A stretch of 64,000 nucleotides of DNA. Origin: Psychroflexus maritimus (GTDB lineage: Bacteria; Bacteroidota; Bacteroidia; Flavobacteriales; Flavobacteriaceae). Location of the stretch: positions 32,792 to 96,791 of the forward strand of contig NZ_JAANAS010000116.1 of assembly GCF_011089875.1 (NCBI RefSeq), read 5' to 3'. The translations under genes were made by a program, and so were the position numbers. Within the stretch, counting starts at the first letter, position 1; each line of letters starts with the position of its first letter. The notes under the pieces were generated by a model. It saw nothing but the letters and a program-made list of their open reading frames with translations, was not told the DNA's origin and made no database searches. This document shows, in pieces, positions 27,166 to 37,400 of this stretch.

Positions 27166-27579
27166 ATGAATTATTGTCCTCAATGTCAGTCCAACAAAAT
27201 TGTAAAAAGCGGTATAGTAAACCACCGCCAACGTTACAAATGTAAGTCTTGTAATTATTATTTTACCGTTAATAAATTAGGAAAAAAAATAGATCAGTAC
27301 TATGTTACGAAAGCTTTGCAATTGTATTTAGAGGGCTTAACTTATCGAGAAATAGAACGGATTATAGGAGTTTCTCATGTAAGTGTTATGAACTGGGTGA
27401 AAAAATATAATATTCATAAAGTAGAAAACCAGGACTATCATCCAACCTATAAAATACTTGGGCAATCTGAGTTAAGTAACTTTTTTTCAAACCAAGAAAA
27501 CACTAAAGGGGCAGGAATGATAGTTACCGAATTAGGCGATAAATACATGGTGATTAAATGGGAAAGATTTAAAGATTAA
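27166..27579 (+). CDS. InsA-like zinc-ribbon / helix-turn-helix protein
   Basis: The 137-residue protein starts with a zinc ribbon (CPQCQSNKIVKSG, then YKCKSCNYYF), the pattern of IS1-type InsA and related transposase N-termini, followed by a helix-turn-helix (YREIERIIGVSHVSVMNWVKKY, residues 65-86). There is no catalytic DDE region, and the C-terminal 45 residues (ending VIKWERFKD) look like a short effector tail. It lies 113 bp before the porin of the acetate region on the same strand. It is more likely a domesticated DNA-binding regulator than a live transposase, but this is inference. Confidence 0.7.
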   Translation: MNYCPQCQSNKIVKSGIVNHRQRYKCKSCNYYFTVNKLGKKIDQYYVTKALQLYLEGLTYREIERIIGVSHVSVMNWVKKYNIHKVENQDYHPTYKILGQSELSNFFSNQENTKGAGMIVTELGDKYMVIKWERFKD

Positions 27580-27647
27580 CTATAGAAGTTAACCCATATA
27601 TATATTCTATTTTTATTAACAAAGCTTTCTTCTGAAGTTTGAAACAA

Positions 27648-27663
27648 GTTTTTTGCAAAAAAC
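27648..27663. promoter_or_regulatory. 16-bp palindrome in the porin leader
   Basis: GTTTTTTGCAAAAAAC is a perfect palindrome 29 bp before the porin ATG. It lies within a wider inverted repeat, ACAAGTTTT (27644-27652) and AAAACTTGT (27678-27686). It could be an operator or a leader hairpin. Confidence 0.4.
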
Positions 27664-27692
27664 AAATTAATATTTTTAAAACTTGTTATAAA

Positions 27693-28928
27693 ATGAATAC
27701 TAAAATTACGATACTAATAATTTTTCTTTTTGGAGGAATTATTTCAAGCTTCGGACAAGGTTCACCTTATTACAAAGGAGGATTTAAAATTAAGTTTGAT
27801 GATAAAGACGAAAAATACGTGCGCATAATTACTTGGGCACAAGTTCAAGCTAATTATGATGATTCTAGAACCCCCTCAGATACCGATCCTGATCCTTCTG
27901 ATCTTTCTTTTCAATTAAGGCGGGCAAGAGTTTTGGTCTATGGACAAATTGTCAAAGATTTTCTTGTATTAACCCATATTGGCGTTAACTCGCTTAATTC
28001 AAATAACATGCATCCAGTGGGAGGTGAAGGTACTCCACAGGTTTTTATGCATGATGCTTGGGCGCAATATAATGTAGCTGAAAATCATGTGTTAGGAGCT
28101 GGACTTCATTATTGGAATGGTTTATCAAGACTGAGCTCTCAAGGTACTCTAAACCTTATGACTATGGATAACGACCGAGCTTCTTGGTCAAATCTAGGTT
28201 TATCCGATCAATTTGCGCGACATGTTGGTGTATTTGCTAAAGGAAATTTTGGTCGTTTACAATACAATGTAGCGATTAATGAATCAATTTCAAATACCTT
28301 AGATAATACTAGCCTAAATTCTGAAAGCGCAGTGTACCAAGGAAGAAATTTATTGGGATCTGCTAATGCAGGAAAAAATTACACGGGTTATTTTGCCTAC
28401 AATCTGTTGAACATGGAGTCAAATTTTCTTCCTTATAAAGTAGGCTCTTATCTTGGTACACAAGAACTCCTTAATATAGGAGCTGGATTTTTCCACCATC
28501 CAGATGGAGCTGTAATTTTAGATAATCAAGGTGAACTTCAAGGAGAAAATGTTAATCTATTTGCGCTTGATGTGTTTTATGATGTTCCACTTGGTGAAAA
28601 TGGTTCTTCATTAACTGCTTATACTAAATATCAGTACAACGATTACGGAACAAATTACCAGTTTGGTCCATACGCTAGCGGAAATATGTTTTACGGACAT
28701 GCAGGCTACTTGCTTCCAGGAAAATTCGAGAATACTAGGTTTCAACCTTATGCTTCGTTTAATTTAACTACTATTGATGCTATGGATGATGACAGAACCA
28801 TCCTTGGAATAGGAGGCAATGCCTACCTAAATGGTCATAATTCTAAACTTACTTTAGAATACCAACGAGAGAATTTCAACGGACAAACTTTTAATCGAGT
28901 GAGTCTTCAAGCAATGATTTATTTATAA
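27693..28928 (+). CDS. Outer-membrane porin (OprP/OprO-like)
   Basis: The 411-residue product from the ATG at 27693 has a signal peptide ending SSFGQ (residues 1-22) and a beta-barrel body rich in alternating strands, with LSFQLRRARVLVYGQI and FARHVGVFAKGNFGRLQYNV blocks typical of phosphate-selective-porin-like proteins, and a C-terminal aromatic strand. A frame extends 18 codons upstream without a signal. Its position directly before a sodium symporter suggests it admits the same substrate through the outer membrane. Confidence 0.8.
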   Translation: MNTKITILIIFLFGGIISSFGQGSPYYKGGFKIKFDDKDEKYVRIITWAQVQANYDDSRTPSDTDPDPSDLSFQLRRARVLVYGQIVKDFLVLTHIGVNSLNSNNMHPVGGEGTPQVFMHDAWAQYNVAENHVLGAGLHYWNGLSRLSSQGTLNLMTMDNDRASWSNLGLSDQFARHVGVFAKGNFGRLQYNVAINESISNTLDNTSLNSESAVYQGRNLLGSANAGKNYTGYFAYNLLNMESNFLPYKVGSYLGTQELLNIGAGFFHHPDGAVILDNQGELQGENVNLFALDVFYDVPLGENGSSLTAYTKYQYNDYGTNYQFGPYASGNMFYGHAGYLLPGKFENTRFQPYASFNLTTIDAMDDDRTILGIGGNAYLNGHNSKLTLEYQRENFNGQTFNRVSLQAMIYL

Positions 28929-28940
28929 AATTCAAAAACA

Positions 28941-29201
28941 ATGAAGAATAAAGACAAAAATGCAGTCGCTTATTGGAAAGAAAACGTCAAGTATCTTTTC
29001 ATCTTACTCAGTATTTGGTTCTTGGTTTCCTATGGAGCAGGAATCTTATTTAAAGATTTTCTTAACCAATTTAGCTTGGGTGGTTTTAAACTTGGCTTTT
29101 GGTTTGCACAACAAGGTTCAATTTATGTATTCGTAATCCTAATTTTCGTTTACGTTAGAATCATGAATAAGTTAGATAAAAAATACGGATACGACGAATA
29201 A
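28941..29201 (+). CDS. Sodium/solute symporter small subunit (DUF4212)
   Basis: The 86-residue protein has two transmembrane helices (about residues 19-37 and 56-75), the AYWKENVKY start and a RIMNKLDKKYGYDE tail, as in DUF4212 proteins. These always accompany the large VC_2705-type symporter, which follows here after 11 bp. Confidence 0.92.
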   Translation: MKNKDKNAVAYWKENVKYLFILLSIWFLVSYGAGILFKDFLNQFSLGGFKLGFWFAQQGSIYVFVILIFVYVRIMNKLDKKYGYDE

Positions 29202-29212
29202 AAACAACAACT

Positions 29213-31000
29213 ATGGATGCTCAAATTTTAACATATATTATTGTAGGTGCAACTTTTGCCCTTTACATTGGAATTGCTATCTGGTCTCGCGCTGGATCTA
29301 CCAAAGATTTTTACGTAGCTGGTGGTGGTGTAGGCCCCATTGCAAACGGAATGGCTACTGCCGCCGATTGGATGTCTGCTGCATCATTTATTTCTATGGC
29401 TGGTATTATTGCCTTTATGGGCTATGATGGTGCCACATTCCTAATGGGATGGACCGGAGGTTACGTTCTCCTAGCCTTATTACTCGCCCCCTATCTAAGA
29501 AAATTTGGAAAATTTACCGTCCCAGATTTTATTGGTGATCGGTATTATTCTAAAACCGCTAGAGGTGTTGCCGTTTTCTGTGCGCTCATCGTGTCTTTTA
29601 CTTATATTGCAGGACAAATGCGCGGTGTAGGGGTAGTTTTTTCAAGATTTCTTGAAGTTGAAATTAACACAGGTGTGTATATAGGAATGGTCATTGTTCT
29701 TTTTTATGCCGTATTAGGTGGGATGAAAGGTATTACTTATACTCAAGTAGCTCAATATTGTGTCTTGATTTTTGCGTTTATGGTCCCGGCTATATTTATT
29801 TCTATTCAATTAACCGGCAATCCAGTTCCTATGTTAGGAATGGGGGATACGCTGGTTAGTGAACCTGATGTTTATCTGCTCGATAAAATTGATGGTTTAA
29901 GTGATGAGCTTGGGTTTAGTAAATACACCGATGGTTCTAAAAGCATGATTGATGTAATTGCAATTACTTTAGCGCTTATGGTGGGTACAGCTGGACTACC
30001 TCACGTTATTGTTCGTTTCTTTACCGTTAAACGGGTTAAGGATGCTAGAAAATCAGCTGGTTATGCCTTATTGTTTATTGCTATTTTATACATTACCGCT
30101 CCAGCAGTTGCTGTTTTTTCTAAAGTGAATTTAATTGAAACTGTTAGTGAAAAACCTTATGAAGAAATGCCAGAATGGTTTACCAACTGGGAAAGCTTGG
30201 GCTTAATAGGTTGGGCTGATAAAAATGGTGATGGTAAAATCCAATACTTAGGCCCAGATAGAAACGGAGGAGTGGCTATTGATGGAAAAACTCCAGAATT
30301 TAGTGAAGGTGTTGGCCAAAGTGGAGAGCGAATTGTTACCAACCCATCTGAAAATCAAAATGAACTGTATGTAGATAACGATATAATGGTAATGGCTAAT
30401 CCAGAAATAGCTGAATTACCTAATTGGGTAATTGCACTTGTTGCCGCTGGATGTTTAGCCGCTGCGCTTTCTACAGCAGCAGGTTTACTGTTGGTGATTT
30501 CTTCTGCAGTTTCGCATGATTTAATCAAGAAAATGATCAAGCCAGATATTTCAGAAAAAGGAGAGCTTATTGCTGCGCGTCTTTCTGCTACAGCAGCTGT
30601 GGTTATTGCCGGTTATTTTGGAATCAATCCTCCAGGTTTTGTGGCGGCTGTTGTAGCACTTGCCTTTGGCTTAGCTGCAGCTTCATTCTTTCCGGCTATT
30701 GTTTTGGGTATTTTTTATAAAAAGATGAATAGAGAAGGAGCGGTTGCAGGTATGATAACAGGGGTAACTTTAATGCTGTTTTACATGTTGAAATTCAAAT
30801 TTGACCTCTTTGGAGGTGGTGGACAAGATGATTGGTGGTTTGGAGTCTCTCCAGAAGGTTTCGGAACCATAGCTATGTTAGCCAACTTTATCGTGTCTTT
30901 GACTGTATGTCAATTTACTAAAGAGACCCCAGAGGATGTTCAAGAAATTGTAGAAAATATCAGAATACCTAGCGGTGCTGGTGAGGCTACAGGTCATTAA
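29213..31000 (+). CDS. Sodium:solute symporter, VC_2705 subfamily (large subunit)
   Basis: The 595-residue SSS-family transporter has about 13 helices with AGGGVGPIANGMATAADWMSAASFISMAG (in parts), GGMKGITYTQVAQYCVL, GTAGLPHVIVRFFTV and ALSTAAGLLLVISSAVSHDL. A hydrophilic insert (about residues 310-395, including DKNGDGKIQYLGPDRNGG with an EF-hand-like DKNGDGK) is typical of the subfamily. The pair probably takes up acetate or another short monocarboxylate with Na+, as suggested by relatedness to ActP and by the acyl-CoA synthetase gene downstream. Confidence 0.92.
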   Translation: MDAQILTYIIVGATFALYIGIAIWSRAGSTKDFYVAGGGVGPIANGMATAADWMSAASFISMAGIIAFMGYDGATFLMGWTGGYVLLALLLAPYLRKFGKFTVPDFIGDRYYSKTARGVAVFCALIVSFTYIAGQMRGVGVVFSRFLEVEINTGVYIGMVIVLFYAVLGGMKGITYTQVAQYCVLIFAFMVPAIFISIQLTGNPVPMLGMGDTLVSEPDVYLLDKIDGLSDELGFSKYTDGSKSMIDVIAITLALMVGTAGLPHVIVRFFTVKRVKDARKSAGYALLFIAILYITAPAVAVFSKVNLIETVSEKPYEEMPEWFTNWESLGLIGWADKNGDGKIQYLGPDRNGGVAIDGKTPEFSEGVGQSGERIVTNPSENQNELYVDNDIMVMANPEIAELPNWVIALVAAGCLAAALSTAAGLLLVISSAVSHDLIKKMIKPDISEKGELIAARLSATAAVVIAGYFGINPPGFVAAVVALAFGLAAASFFPAIVLGIFYKKMNREGAVAGMITGVTLMLFYMLKFKFDLFGGGGQDDWWFGVSPEGFGTIAMLANFIVSLTVCQFTKETPEDVQEIVENIRIPSGAGEATGH

Positions 31001-31015
31001 TAAGTTTAAAAAAAT

Positions 31016-31058
31016 ACCTAAGGTAAACCGATTTCATGGGTTTGCCTTAGGTTATTTT
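31016..31058 (+). terminator. Terminator between symporter and sensor genes
   Basis: ACCTAAGGTAAACC (31016-31029) pairs with GGTTTGCCTTAGGT (31039-31052), followed by TATTTTTATT. It would stop or reduce transcription from the porin-symporter genes into the kinase genes. Confidence 0.75.
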
Positions 31059-31093
31059 TATTGAATGATGTATTTTTAAAGAAATTTAGTACA

Positions 31094-31288
31094 ATGAAGA
31101 AAAGACATCAGCAAAAATTAATTATTTTAGGAATTGGTTTAATCTTCTTGTTTAACTTTCCATTTATAGCTACTTACAATAGTGAGCAAGCTATTTTTGG
31201 TTTTCCAATGTTTTACTTTTTTGTTTTTATAATTTGGCTTATCAGTATTATAGTTTCTTATTTGGTATTAAAAAAGTATTTTGATTAA
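31094..31288 (+). CDS. Small two-helix membrane protein before the sensor kinase
   Basis: From the ATG at 31094 the product has 64 residues, with a basic start (MKKRHQQK) and two hydrophobic helices (about 9-24 and 36-59). An alternative start at 31061 adds 11 residues. The size and layout resemble small partner subunits of SSS-type proteins (compare DUF3311), and its stop overlaps the start of the SSS-domain kinase by one base (TAATG), which indicates translational coupling and suggests a partner of the kinase's membrane domain. Confidence 0.7.
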   Translation: MKKRHQQKLIILGIGLIFLFNFPFIATYNSEQAIFGFPMFYFFVFIIWLISIIVSYLVLKKYFD

Positions 31289-33987
31289 TGAGTAAATTAG
31301 CACTCATATTAATTATTTTAGCTTACTTAGGGGTTCTTTTTCTTATTGCTTATTGGGCGGAGAAAAATCATACTTCTAAATGGGTTAATCACCCTGTAAT
31401 TTATGCGTTATCGCTTGCGGTTTATTGTTCTGCTTGGACGTACTACGGAAGTGTAGGAATGGCAGCCAGATCTGGAGTAGAATTCCTTACCATTTATATT
31501 GGCCCTATTATTGCCGCACCACTTTGGATTTTCCTCATGCGAAAAATCATTCAGCTATCTAAATTGTACAATATTTCAAGCATAGCCGATTTTATTTCGC
31601 TTCGCTACGGTAATAACCGTTCTTTAGGAGCTATAGTTACTTTGGTTTGCGCAGCTAGTATAATTCCCTATATCTCACTTCAGTTAAAAGCTATTTCAGA
31701 AACTTTTGAAATAGTTACTACTTCAACAATAGGTATTGAAGGAAATTCTGTATTAACCGATTCTACTTTTTATATCGCTATAATCTTAGCTGTTTTTGCT
31801 TCTTTCTTCGGAACCTTAAGCTTAGACGCTTCAAAAAACAGAAAAGGGGTTATGTTTTCTGTAGCATTTGAGTCGGTTTTAAAACTGTTTTTCTTTTTGA
31901 TTATAGGAGTATATGTTAGCTTTTATCTTTTTGATGGAACAACCGATTTATACGCCAAAGCTTCCACAGAAATTGATCTTCAAAAGTTAAGTACGATCAA
32001 TACAGATTACGGAGGAATTAATTGGTACTTTACTATTGTTCTTTCTTTTTTAGCTATATTTTTACTTCCTAGACAGTTTCAAACTTCTGTTGTAGAATAT
32101 ACTAACAGAAAACAACTTAAAACTGCTATCTGGCTATTTCCTCTCTATCTTCTGCTATTCAATGTGTTTGTAATATTCATTGCTTGGGGAGGTCTTCTTC
32201 TCCTAGGAGATGAGGTTAATGCCGATTATTTCACCTTGTTAATTCCCATGAGTTTTGGGCATAATTGGTTATCTATTTTAGTTTTTTTAGGAGGTCTTTC
32301 AGCAGTTATTTCAATGGTGGTGGTTTCAACTTTGGCACTTTCTACTATGCTGAGTAACAACCTTATTATTCCTTATGGATTCATCAAAACTTTTTCAGAA
32401 AATAAATCTTCACAAAATGAAAAAACCATTAAAACTATTCGAAGAATAAGTGTTTTTGTCTTGATCATTTTAGCTTACTTATTGTATTCTTCGTTTAATC
32501 CTGAAATTTCATTGTTTTCTATTGGCTTAATTTCGTTCCTAATTATCGCTCAATTGGCTCCTAGTTTTTTTATTGGAATGTTCTGGAATAGAGGTTCTTC
32601 CTTAGGTGCTAAATACGGTCTTTTAGCAGGATGCTTCGTTGTTATTTATACTTACTTAGCTCCTTTTTTTACAGAAAACATCTTTGATTATTCTTCTTTT
32701 GCAAGTCAGGGACCAATGCAAATTAATGCCTTAAAACCTTATGCTTTATTTGGGGTTGATTTTTTAAATCCAGTGAATCACTCGTTGTATTGGAGTCTGT
32801 TTGTGAATCTTAGTTTTTACTTGATTTTTTCTATTGTTAAAAAAGGCGATTACCGAGAAAGAAATTACGGCGAAATGTTTGTTAATAGTGAAGAAGTGGC
32901 CCAAATGAAAGAAACGGCTTACGTTTGGAAAGGTGAAGCTTATGTTGAAGATATTCAGAATATTTTAGTCAAATTTATAGGCGAAAATCGCGCTCAAAAG
33001 GCCATCCGGATTTTTAGGAAACGCTACCAAGTAGATCCTAATGAACGCTTAGCTGATGGAAGGTTTATAAATTTTGCAGAAAAACTACTTACGGGTGCTG
33101 TTGGAAGTGCTTCAGCAAAAATATTAATCGGCAATGTAGCTAAAGAGAAACCGGTTTCCTTAATTGAAGTGCTAAAGATTTTGGAAGAAAATAAAGAGGC
33201 GATTTCTGAAAGTAAAACGCTTCAAGAAAAATCGGAGCAGCTCCTAAAATTAACTAACAAATTGAAAATGGTTAACCAAGAACTTAAAATTCAAGACCAA
33301 CTGAAAGACGATTTTTTAGATACGGTTGCACATGAACTGAAAACTCCAATAACTTCTATTAAAGCTAGCTGTGAAGTGCTTTTAGAGGATGAAGATATGC
33401 CTGCCGATATACAAGAACAGTTTTTAAATAACATTAACCATGATACCGACCGACTTACCATTTTAATTAATGATATTTTAGATTTGGAGAAGCTTTCTTC
33501 TGGAAGAGATGAGATGAACTTTCAAACCAACTCACTTTCCGCTTGTATTCAGGAAGCTATTGAAGGGGTACAAAGTATTGCTAATAAAAAGCAAGTTTCA
33601 ATCAATTGGAAGTCAACTTCTAAACTAAAACTGAAATTCGATTATAATAAAATGATTCAGGTGTTCACCAATGTGTTGTCTAATGCCTTAAAGTTTGTTG
33701 AAGAGGGGAAAGGTAAAATAGACATAAGCGTAACCGAAGATGAAGAGTTTTACTTTTGTAGCTTTAGCGATAATGGCAAGGGAATTCCTGAAGAAGACTT
33801 ACAATTGATCTTTAAAAAGTTTTATCAATCAAAAAACCAAATGCTAAAAAAACCAACAGGAAGCGGATTTGGCTTAGCTATTTGCAAACAAATTGTTGAT
33901 TTGCACGAGGGTGAAATTTTTGCTATTTCAAAGCTTCAAAAAGGAGCAGAAATCATAATTAAATTACCACACAATCATGAAAATTAA
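31288..33987 (+). CDS. Histidine kinase with N-terminal sodium-symporter domain (CbrA-like)
   Basis: The 899-residue protein joins an SSS-family transporter domain of about 12-13 helices (residues 1-520), a STAC-like linker (about 530-620), a coiled coil (620-660), the H-box DFLDTVAHELKTPITSIKAS (His about 679) and an ATPase domain with NALKF, DNGKGIP and GSGFGLAICKQ boxes. CbrA of Pseudomonas has a similar plan and couples substrate passage to signalling. A single-receiver regulator follows 74 bp downstream. No PAS or receiver domain is seen within the kinase. Confidence 0.93.
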   Translation: MSKLALILIILAYLGVLFLIAYWAEKNHTSKWVNHPVIYALSLAVYCSAWTYYGSVGMAARSGVEFLTIYIGPIIAAPLWIFLMRKIIQLSKLYNISSIADFISLRYGNNRSLGAIVTLVCAASIIPYISLQLKAISETFEIVTTSTIGIEGNSVLTDSTFYIAIILAVFASFFGTLSLDASKNRKGVMFSVAFESVLKLFFFLIIGVYVSFYLFDGTTDLYAKASTEIDLQKLSTINTDYGGINWYFTIVLSFLAIFLLPRQFQTSVVEYTNRKQLKTAIWLFPLYLLLFNVFVIFIAWGGLLLLGDEVNADYFTLLIPMSFGHNWLSILVFLGGLSAVISMVVVSTLALSTMLSNNLIIPYGFIKTFSENKSSQNEKTIKTIRRISVFVLIILAYLLYSSFNPEISLFSIGLISFLIIAQLAPSFFIGMFWNRGSSLGAKYGLLAGCFVVIYTYLAPFFTENIFDYSSFASQGPMQINALKPYALFGVDFLNPVNHSLYWSLFVNLSFYLIFSIVKKGDYRERNYGEMFVNSEEVAQMKETAYVWKGEAYVEDIQNILVKFIGENRAQKAIRIFRKRYQVDPNERLADGRFINFAEKLLTGAVGSASAKILIGNVAKEKPVSLIEVLKILEENKEAISESKTLQEKSEQLLKLTNKLKMVNQELKIQDQLKDDFLDTVAHELKTPITSIKASCEVLLEDEDMPADIQEQFLNNINHDTDRLTILINDILDLEKLSSGRDEMNFQTNSLSACIQEAIEGVQSIANKKQVSINWKSTSKLKLKFDYNKMIQVFTNVLSNALKFVEEGKGKIDISVTEDEEFYFCSFSDNGKGIPEEDLQLIFKKFYQSKNQMLKKPTGSGFGLAICKQIVDLHEGEIFAISKLQKGAEIIIKLPHNHEN

Positions 33988-34061
33988 AAATCTAATATTA
34001 AAAAGTCTAACTACTAGTCCTAAAGAAATTAGCAATTGCATAGAAAATTAAAATAATCAGC

Positions 34062-34430
34062 ATGAAAAAAATATTAATTGTAGATGACGAACCTAACATA
34101 ATTATGGCACTAGAATATGCACTTAAAAAGAAGTCGTATTTGGTTTACATTGCTCGAGATGGTGATGAAGCCATCCGGTTAGCCGATGAAAACCTACCTG
34201 ATTTAGTAGTGCTTGATATTATGATGCCAAAAGTTGATGGCTATGAAGTATTACGCCATTTAAAATCTGAAAGTCCCATAAAAGATTCAATAAAGGTAGT
34301 GTTTATAAGTGCTAAAAACAAAGAAGATGATATTGAACAAGGATTGAGTTTAGGAGCAGATAATTACTTAACTAAACCCTTTTCAATAAAGAAATTACTT
34401 AATGAAATAGAAACTCAATTAGAAAATTAA
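34062..34430 (+). CDS. Receiver-only response regulator
   Basis: The 122-residue protein is a lone receiver domain: VDDEP acid pair (residues 8-9), phospho-acceptor Asp in VVLDIMMPKVDGY (about residue 52), conserved Ser/Thr in VVFISAKN and Lys in LTKPFS. There is no DNA-binding output domain. It is the evident partner of the SSS-kinase upstream and lies 18 bp before the double synthetase gene, so it probably acts by protein contact or phospho-relay. Confidence 0.92.
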   Translation: MKKILIVDDEPNIIMALEYALKKKSYLVYIARDGDEAIRLADENLPDLVVLDIMMPKVDGYEVLRHLKSESPIKDSIKVVFISAKNKEDDIEQGLSLGADNYLTKPFSIKKLLNEIETQLEN

Positions 34431-34448
34431 TACAAAAAAAATGTGATT

Positions 34449-37400
34449 ATGAAATATACAGATGTTTTTCAAAAAAGTGTAGAAAACCCAGCGCAATTCT
34501 GGTTAGACCAAGCTAAGCATATCAATTGGTTTAAAGCACCAACAAAGGCTTTAGAACAAACTGAAGAAGGAATTTTTCATTGGTTTCCTGACGGAGAAAC
34601 TAATTTAAGTTACTTGTGCATCGATCAACATGTAGAAGCAGGACATGGTGATGAGGTAGCCGTAATTTATGATTCGGCAGTAAGGCAAAAACAAATTAAA
34701 TACACCTATAAACAAGTTCAAGAAAAAGTTGCCAAGTTAGCAGGCGGATTAAAAGCCATGGGCGTAGAAAAGGGAGACCGCGTGGTGATTTATATGCCAA
34801 TGATTTCTCATTCATTGTTTAGTATGCTGGCCTGCGCAAGAATAGGTGCCATTCATTCGGTAGTTTTTGGCGGTTTTGCCCCTGATGAATTAGCTATGCG
34901 AATTGACGATGCTAAACCAAAAGTTATCATTACCGCTACTTCTGGAATTGAAGTGAATCGACTTATTGCCTATAAACCCATGGTTGATGAAGCCATTGAA
35001 AAATCACAGCATGAAGTTGAAAAAGTTATTGTTTTTAATAGAAAACTGGGCGTTGAATTTGAAGAGAAACCTTACGATGTAGATTATGTAAATTTGATTG
35101 AAAATTCAGAACCAGTTTCTCCTGTAGCTTTAAAATCTTCAGACCCTTCTTACATTTTATATACCTCCGGAACTACAGGAACTCCAAAAGGTGTAGTAAG
35201 AGATACAGGGGGGTATGCCGTTGGATTGAAATATTCTATGCAAAACATCTACGGAACTAAACCAGGCGATGTTTTTTGGGCTGCTTCAGATGTAGGTTGG
35301 GTTGTAGGACATAGCTATATTGTTTACGCTCCTATGATTCACAGAAATACTACTATTATTTATGAAGGAAAACCCGTAAGAACACCAGATGCTGGTGCAT
35401 TTTGGCGCGTTATTGAAGACCATAAAGTAAATGTTATGTTTACTGCACCAACGGCTTTTAGAGCTATAAAAAAAGAAGACCCCAAAGGAAACTTGATTAA
35501 AAAATATGATATTTCTTCACTCAAATATCAATTTCTTGCTGGCGAAAGATGTGATGAAGCAACGCTTAAATGGGCAGAAGAAAAATTGCAAATTCCTGTG
35601 ATTGATCATTGGTGGCAAACCGAATCGGGATGGTCTATTGTAGCTAATTTTATGGGCTTAGACCCACAACCTGTAAAAGTTGGTTCTGCTGGTAAAGCCG
35701 TTCCTGGTTATCAACTAGAAGTACTTAACAAAGAAGGTGAAGTTCTTCCCGCAGGCGAAGAAGGCTATATTTGCTCTAAACTTCCGCTTCCTCCTGGTTT
35801 TATGCAAACACTTTGGAACAACCACGAGCGCTATAAAAATGGCTACTTGAGTAAATTTCCAGGCTATTATTTTTCTGGCGATGGAGGTTATATAGATGAA
35901 GATGGTTACGTATTTATTACAGGACGAATTGATGATGTGATTAATGTTTCTGGACATCGCTTATCAACTTCATCCTTAGAAGAGGTGGTAGCCATGCATC
36001 CCGCTGTTGCAGAATGTGCGGTTGTGGGTATGGAAAACGACTTAAAAGGTCAAATTCCGTTAGCTCTTGTGGTAGCTAAGACGGGCGAAGAAGGCTATGA
36101 ATCTTACAAATTAGAAACCGAAGTTATTCAGATGGTAAGAGATAGTGTTGGACCAATTGCTAGCTTGAAAAATGTAGTGATGGTAAAGCGTCTTCCTAAA
36201 ACAAGAAGTGGTAAAATCCTTAGAAGAACACTTCGTAAAATTGTTGATGGAAAAACTTACACTATTCCCTCAACCATTGAAGAACCTATGGTTATTAGTG
36301 AAATTATTGAAACTTTAAGCCAGGAAAAAGTAGGTGTCTTTAAAGGCGATAAACAAGTGGTGGTTAATTCTTTAAAAGCATTAACTAAATCGTATTATAA
36401 TATTGATTCCTTAGCAAAATACATAGATGTATATCGAATTTCGCAAAATGATCCAGAAACTTTTTGGAGCACTATTGCAGAACGAAATTTTGTATGGCAA
36501 AAGAAATGGGATAAGGTATTGGATTGGAATCCTGAGGAAGCAAAAGTAACTTGGTTTGAAGGTGCTAAATTAAACATTACCGAAAATGCCATTGACCGAC
36601 ATTTAAAAACAAGAGCTAATAAAACCGCAATTATTTGGGAGCCTAATAATCCTGAAGAAGAAGAGCAACGTATCTCTTACAAAGAGCTTTCAGAACGCGT
36701 TAATAAAATGGCTAATGTTTTGAAAGCAAATGGTATTCAAAAAGGAGACCGGGTGTGTATTTACTTACCTATGATTCCAGAATTGGCTATTGCCACGTTG
36801 GCCTGTGCTAGAATAGGCGCAGTACATTCGGTAGTTTTTGCTGGTTTTTCAGCTTCAGCATTAGCCTCAAGAGTTAATGACTCTGATTGTAAAATGGTCA
36901 TTACTTCAGATGGTTCTTACCGAGGTTCAAAATCTATCGACCTCAAAGGGATTGTTGATGAAGCTTTAGAAACTACACCTTCAGTTGAAACCTGTTTAGT
37001 AGCTAAACGGACCTTCGCTAAAATAGAGATGAAAAAAGGCAGAGATGTTTGGTTGCATGATGAGTTGAAGAAAGTAGATAAAAATTGCGCACCAGAAGTG
37101 ATGGATGCAGAAGACCTGCTTTTTATTTTATATACTTCAGGTTCTACAGGAACTCCGAAAGGAATGGTTCATACCACAGCTGGTTACATGGTATATTCAG
37201 CATTTTCATTTAAAAATGTGTTTCAATACAAGGAAAACGATGTGTATTGGTGTACTGCAGATATTGGATGGATAACAGGACATTCATATATTGTGTACGG
37301 TCCTTTATTAAACGGAGCTACAACGCTAATGTTTGAAGGTGTTCCGTCTTATCCCGATTTTGGAAGATTTTGGGAAATTGTAGAAAAATACAAGGTTAAC

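Noticed and set aside
27166..27579. Active IS1-type transposase
   Set aside because: No catalytic domain, no second frame and no terminal inverted repeats around it; it is treated as a DNA-binding protein instead.
33977..34051. 24-codon frame overlapping the kinase stop
   Set aside because: Lysine/leucine/asparagine-rich chance frame in AT-rich spacer; no sign of conservation and no separate ribosome site.
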